Part shown: piece by piece, positions 55,690 to 60,429 of the stretch
How the letters are laid out: every line of letters starts with the position of its first letter
How positions within the stretch are numbered: position 1 is the stretch's first letter
NCBI GenBank assembly: GCA_049724395.1
Contig: JAUGWO010000273.1
Coordinates: 1-60,429, forward strand
DNA: 60,429 bases
Source of the DNA: Spongospora subterranea f. sp. subterranea
Lineage: Eukaryota > Endomyxa: Phytomyxea > Phytomyxea > Plasmodiophorida
Direction: 5' to 3'
Program-made: the position numbers and the translations under genes
The notes under the pieces: model-generated
What the model was told of the DNA's origin: nothing
The model's input: the letters and a program-made list of their open reading frames with translations, nothing else
The model's database searches: none

Positions 55690-57230
55690 GGAAATCGATG
55701 AATCCCAATGGCGTTTATTTGCCTGAAGAAGCGTTTTCTGCATTCAACGGTTGTCCAGCGAATTCCATTGGACAATCACCGTAAGAGATAATCTTGTGCG
55801 GATGACGGATATATTTTCGAATGGGGATTGTATTTTAATCCAAATCTTTTTCCAAACAATGAAACTTATACCAACAGTATCATTGATGAATTTTGGATGA
55901 ATGATCCTTCCATTATTTCAGGAATGAATGATACATCGATTGTTGTAAAACCAGCAGGACCAGGAACGTATAATTATAATTACGTTGTTGAAGATAATTT
56001 CGGCTGTTTTTATGATACAACGGTTACGGTGACGGTGAAACAACCAATCATTCTTAAATGCCGGACTCTATTTGCCAGTTTACTTATACTTCAACTTTGA
56101 GTACAGGTACAAATGATGGTGAATGGTCGTTTTATGGAAACACAGCATCAACAACACCGACTTTTCAGGCCAACAATGTCAATACAACCTTTACATTTCC
56201 TGGCCCTGGAACATATCACTTAGTTTATTCCGATACTTCCTGCACCGATAAGGATACGGCACACATCGTCATTGTTCAGGCTCCTTACTTTGATTTCAAT
56301 TCAGATTTTTTCAATTGTCCATTTGAAACGGAATATTTGGTGTTCAAGGATTCTGCTTTGGTTTAATTTCATTGGGGATTACCGAATCCCGCGCTAGACA
56401 CAGTGTTTCATGCAAATCTGTATCAAGGGACTTATACAGCCCGTTACGTAACCAATTTTGGTTGTGCAAGAGCACCACTTTCACTATTGCGACGCAGCCG
56501 GAAACAAATCTGTATGATTATGCAGATCATTGTGGCGATTCATTGGAGTTAAATCTGAATACAGGATATCCTTATGGAACATGGAATACGCTTGTTGCTC
56601 CAGGATTGACACCGCCAGTTTTTTCTTACCCGAGTCTTCAGACAACGGTAGAAGTATGCGGCGTTTGGAACGTATGTGTTTACATTTACTGAGTCAGGAT
56701 GTCAGGATACAGATACGATAGAAATCAAGTTTACACCTTATCCATGGTTTAGTTTGGAAGATGGTGTGACATGTCTTGGTGATCCGCATATATTCAAAGC
56801 TTTTGATTACGATCAGGGATTGAGTTATACATGGAATACCGGACAAACAGGCGAACAAATTTCCGTAATAGAGCAAGGTCATTACATACTTAGTGGAGTC
56901 AAGGAATGTGGAGTTTATATAGACAGTGCTTATTTGCTGGCAGAAGTTTGTAACATTGATTTTCCTAACGTATTTACACCAAATGGAGATGCTTCCAATC
57001 CAGTGTGGACTTCCTTGAATCAACCGGATGGTTTTGCCTCTTTTTCTTGTCAGATTTTCAATAGATGGGGTAACCTGATGTATGAATATGATCATGTTTC
57101 TGGTTCTTGGGATGGACGTTCCAAAGGCGTAGAAGCAACTCCAGGCGTTTATTTCTACGTGATGGTTGCCAAGACAAAAAATGGAAAAGACATTTCCAAG
57201 GAAGGATTCTTCCACTTGATAAGAGACTAA
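55690..57230 (+). pseudogene. T9SS type B cargo protein (gliding-motility C-terminal domain), frame-broken
   Basis: The 3' part is clear: FPNVFTPNGDASNPVW, CQIFNRWGNLMYEYD, WDGRSKG and TPGVYFYVMVA end the frame at 57230. This is the type B sorting domain recognised by the type IX secretion system of Bacteroidetes. Before it are PKD-like segments in changing frames (PAGPGTYNYNYVVEDNFGC, TFPGPGTYHLVYSDTSC, GYPYGTWNT), with repeated GPGTY motifs and aromatic/Asp-rich strands of a large secreted adhesin-like protein. The 5' end is lost at the junction. At least four single-base frame changes occur, without decay of the amino-acid pattern. Confidence 0.8.
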
Positions 57231-57251
57231 AACTTTGAAAATAAATTTGAG

Positions 57252-57280
57252 AGCCGGTTCGAAAGAATCGGCTTTTTTTT
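57252..57280 (+). terminator. Rho-independent terminator
   Basis: AGCCGGTTC, a GAAA loop and GAATCGGCT are followed by a run of eight T, 22 bp after the stop of the T9SS protein. It is a typical bacterial intrinsic terminator and supports bacterial origin of the segment. Confidence 0.85.
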
Positions 57281-57308
57281 GGACTTTTGTCAAAAAAGTA
57301 AAGCATCA

Positions 57309-58179
57309 TGTTTGTTCAGTCAAATACAATCAAGGCGATTAACAATATTTCAAGGAAAGGCTTTCAGGATTACTTTCTGATTCAGAAATAAAGCAAGTAC
57401 TGAATCACGCATTGAAGGTGAGGTTGAGCATGACAACAGGCGGATTTGATGTTGGCTGATGATGAAAGTTTGTCGGAATCGGATTTGCTGTATTTCAGGA
57501 GCATTGTCAAACGATTGTTGGCCAATGAACCGATTCAGTATATTTTCGGTGATACGGTTTTTGCTGATTTGCTTATCAAATGCGACAAAAGAGCTTTGAT
57601 CCCAAGGCCTGAAACGGAAGAATTGGTAGAATGGATTTTGGATGAATCAGTGCAAAATTCTTCAATGGAAATAATGGATTTGTGTACTGGGACAGGCTGC
57701 ATCGCACTTGCTTTGAAAAATCGTTTGCCACAATCGAAAGTGTCTGCCCTTGATTTTAGCCAGGAAGCATTGGAATTTGCTCGGGAGAATGCAGACAATT
57801 TGAAACTTGACATTGATTCACGTCATTTGGACGCACTAAATTTTCCAGATTCGGTTTTCGAAGAGGAAAGCTTTGATGTCTGGGTTTCAAATCCGCCTTA
57901 TATTCCCGAACAGGAAAAAAAACCTGCACGCCAATGTGCTGGATTTTGAGCCAGAAATGGCGCTTTTTGTGGACAATGAAAATCCTTTGGTTTTTTACGA
58001 AGCAATCGCCAAATCTGCATTGATCTTTCTGAAAAAAGGAGGAAAGCTGTATTTTGAACTGCATGAAGATTTTGCAGATCAAACCTTGAGTTTAATTCAG
58101 GAATTGGGATTTCATTGAATGCGAAATCAAATTAGATTTGCAAGGCAAGAAAAGAATGTTGAAGGGAATCCGAAAATAG
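57309..58179 (+). pseudogene. prmC: prmC (hemK): peptide-chain-release-factor glutamine methyltransferase, frame-broken
   Basis: PrmC methylates the Gln of the GGQ motif in release factors RF1 and RF2 using S-adenosylmethionine. The likely start is ATG at 57309 (MFVQSNTIKAINNI). Then come KERLSGLLSDSEIKQVLNHA, LANEPIQYIFGDTVF, LIPRPETEELVEW, the SAM-binding LCTGTGCIALALK and the catalytic NPPYIPEQEKK. The end reads LQGKKRMLKGIRK with TAG at 58177-58179. Length is close to the normal 280-290 residues. At least four single-base frame changes occur, including one in a run of eight A at 57917-57924 and one near 58115. It stands 17 bp before ligA in the same direction. Confidence 0.85.
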
Positions 58180-58195
58180 ATATTTGAAATGATGA

Positions 58196-60211
<2,016 letters not shown>

Positions 60212-60220
60212 TTGGAAATT

Positions 60221-60429
60221 TTACTTTTTCACAATAATTCTTTCGGTTACTGCATTTCCCGTTCCCCTCAATACGATGATGTAAGCCCCATTCGCTAAGT
60301 CACCGATTTCAAAATTTTCTTCAAAAGTTCCTTGCTCAACATTTTTGAAAAGAGCCAATGTTTTGATTTTGGATCCTTTGATGTCCCACAGCTCCATAGA
60401 AACATTGCGGTCATTGTAGGAAGTTGTAA
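60221..60429 (-). CDS. C-terminus of a T9SS type A cargo protein, cut by window edge
   Basis: The minus strand is open from the window edge to TAA at 60221-60223, giving about 68 residues: [38 protein letters not shown] and ERIIVKK. This is the type A Por secretion-tail domain (MDxxG...L..G.Y...I) that sends proteins through the type IX secretion system. It converges on ligA with only about 10 bp between stops. No frame change is seen in this short piece. Confidence 0.8.
   Translation of the reverse strand, partial: TTSYNDRNVSMELWDIKGSKIKTLALFKNVEQGTFEENFEIGDLANGAYIIVLRGTGNAVTERIIVKK

Overview
The window reads as about 55.5 kb of nuclear DNA from a compact-genome unicellular eukaryote, followed by about 4.8 kb of Bacteroidetes-type bacterial DNA. 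Evidence for a eukaryote: short introns (46-76 bp, nearly all GT-AG) that restore reading frames exactly, a P4-ATPase flippase, GARP subunit Vps54, an SLC44 choline-transporter-like protein, a TTP-type CCCH zinc-finger protein, a chromodomain protein and a pogo/Tigger transposon. The lineage cannot be fixed from these genes; an opisthokont-side protist (aphelid, rozellid, nucleariid) is only a guess.

Region 1 (1-28 kb) is an array of seven paralogous genes, called A to G here. A is on the plus strand and cut by the window edge; B to G are on the minus strand, head to tail. Each encodes a signal peptide, a GH18 chitinase-like ectodomain, a Thr/Lys/Pro-rich stalk (absent in G), a juxtamembrane SEA-like domain with a conserved Cys pair, one transmembrane helix and a short cytoplasmic tail. 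I could resolve four complete four-exon models whose exon lengths sum to multiples of three: B (1,272 aa), E (856 aa), F (804 aa) and G (704 aa). A, C and D look like pseudogenes. The chitinase active site is eroded in every copy. The catalytic Glu codon is split by intron 1 and reads E, E, V, Q, V, D in copies B, C, D, E, F, G, and the substrate-side Tyr-Asp pair is missing everywhere. The family is best read as glycan-binding receptors or adhesins rather than enzymes. A 9-10 bp motif (AGATATTTC on the sense strand) lies 34-43 bp upstream of the ATG in all six minus-strand copies.

Region 2 (28-51.5 kb) holds a bulb-type lectin gene with a frameshift, a chromodomain gene (plus strand), then four minus-strand housekeeping genes: VPS54, a CTL transporter, a CCCH protein with three fingers, and a P4-ATPase. 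About 2 kb before the transposon is unresolved.

Region 3 (51.6-55.5 kb) is a pogo/Tigger-like DNA transposon with a complete DDD catalytic domain and an inverted duplication of its own 3' end, followed by a broken fragment of a Ty3/gypsy-like LTR retrotransposon.

Region 4 (about 55.6-60.4 kb) carries a T9SS type B cargo protein, a rho-independent terminator, prmC, ligA and the C-terminus of a T9SS type A cargo protein, in ordinary bacterial spacing. All but the last fragment are broken by many single-base frame changes that leave the protein similarity intact. This looks more like a chimeric join to low-coverage bacterial sequence than a functional transfer, but that needs read-level evidence.
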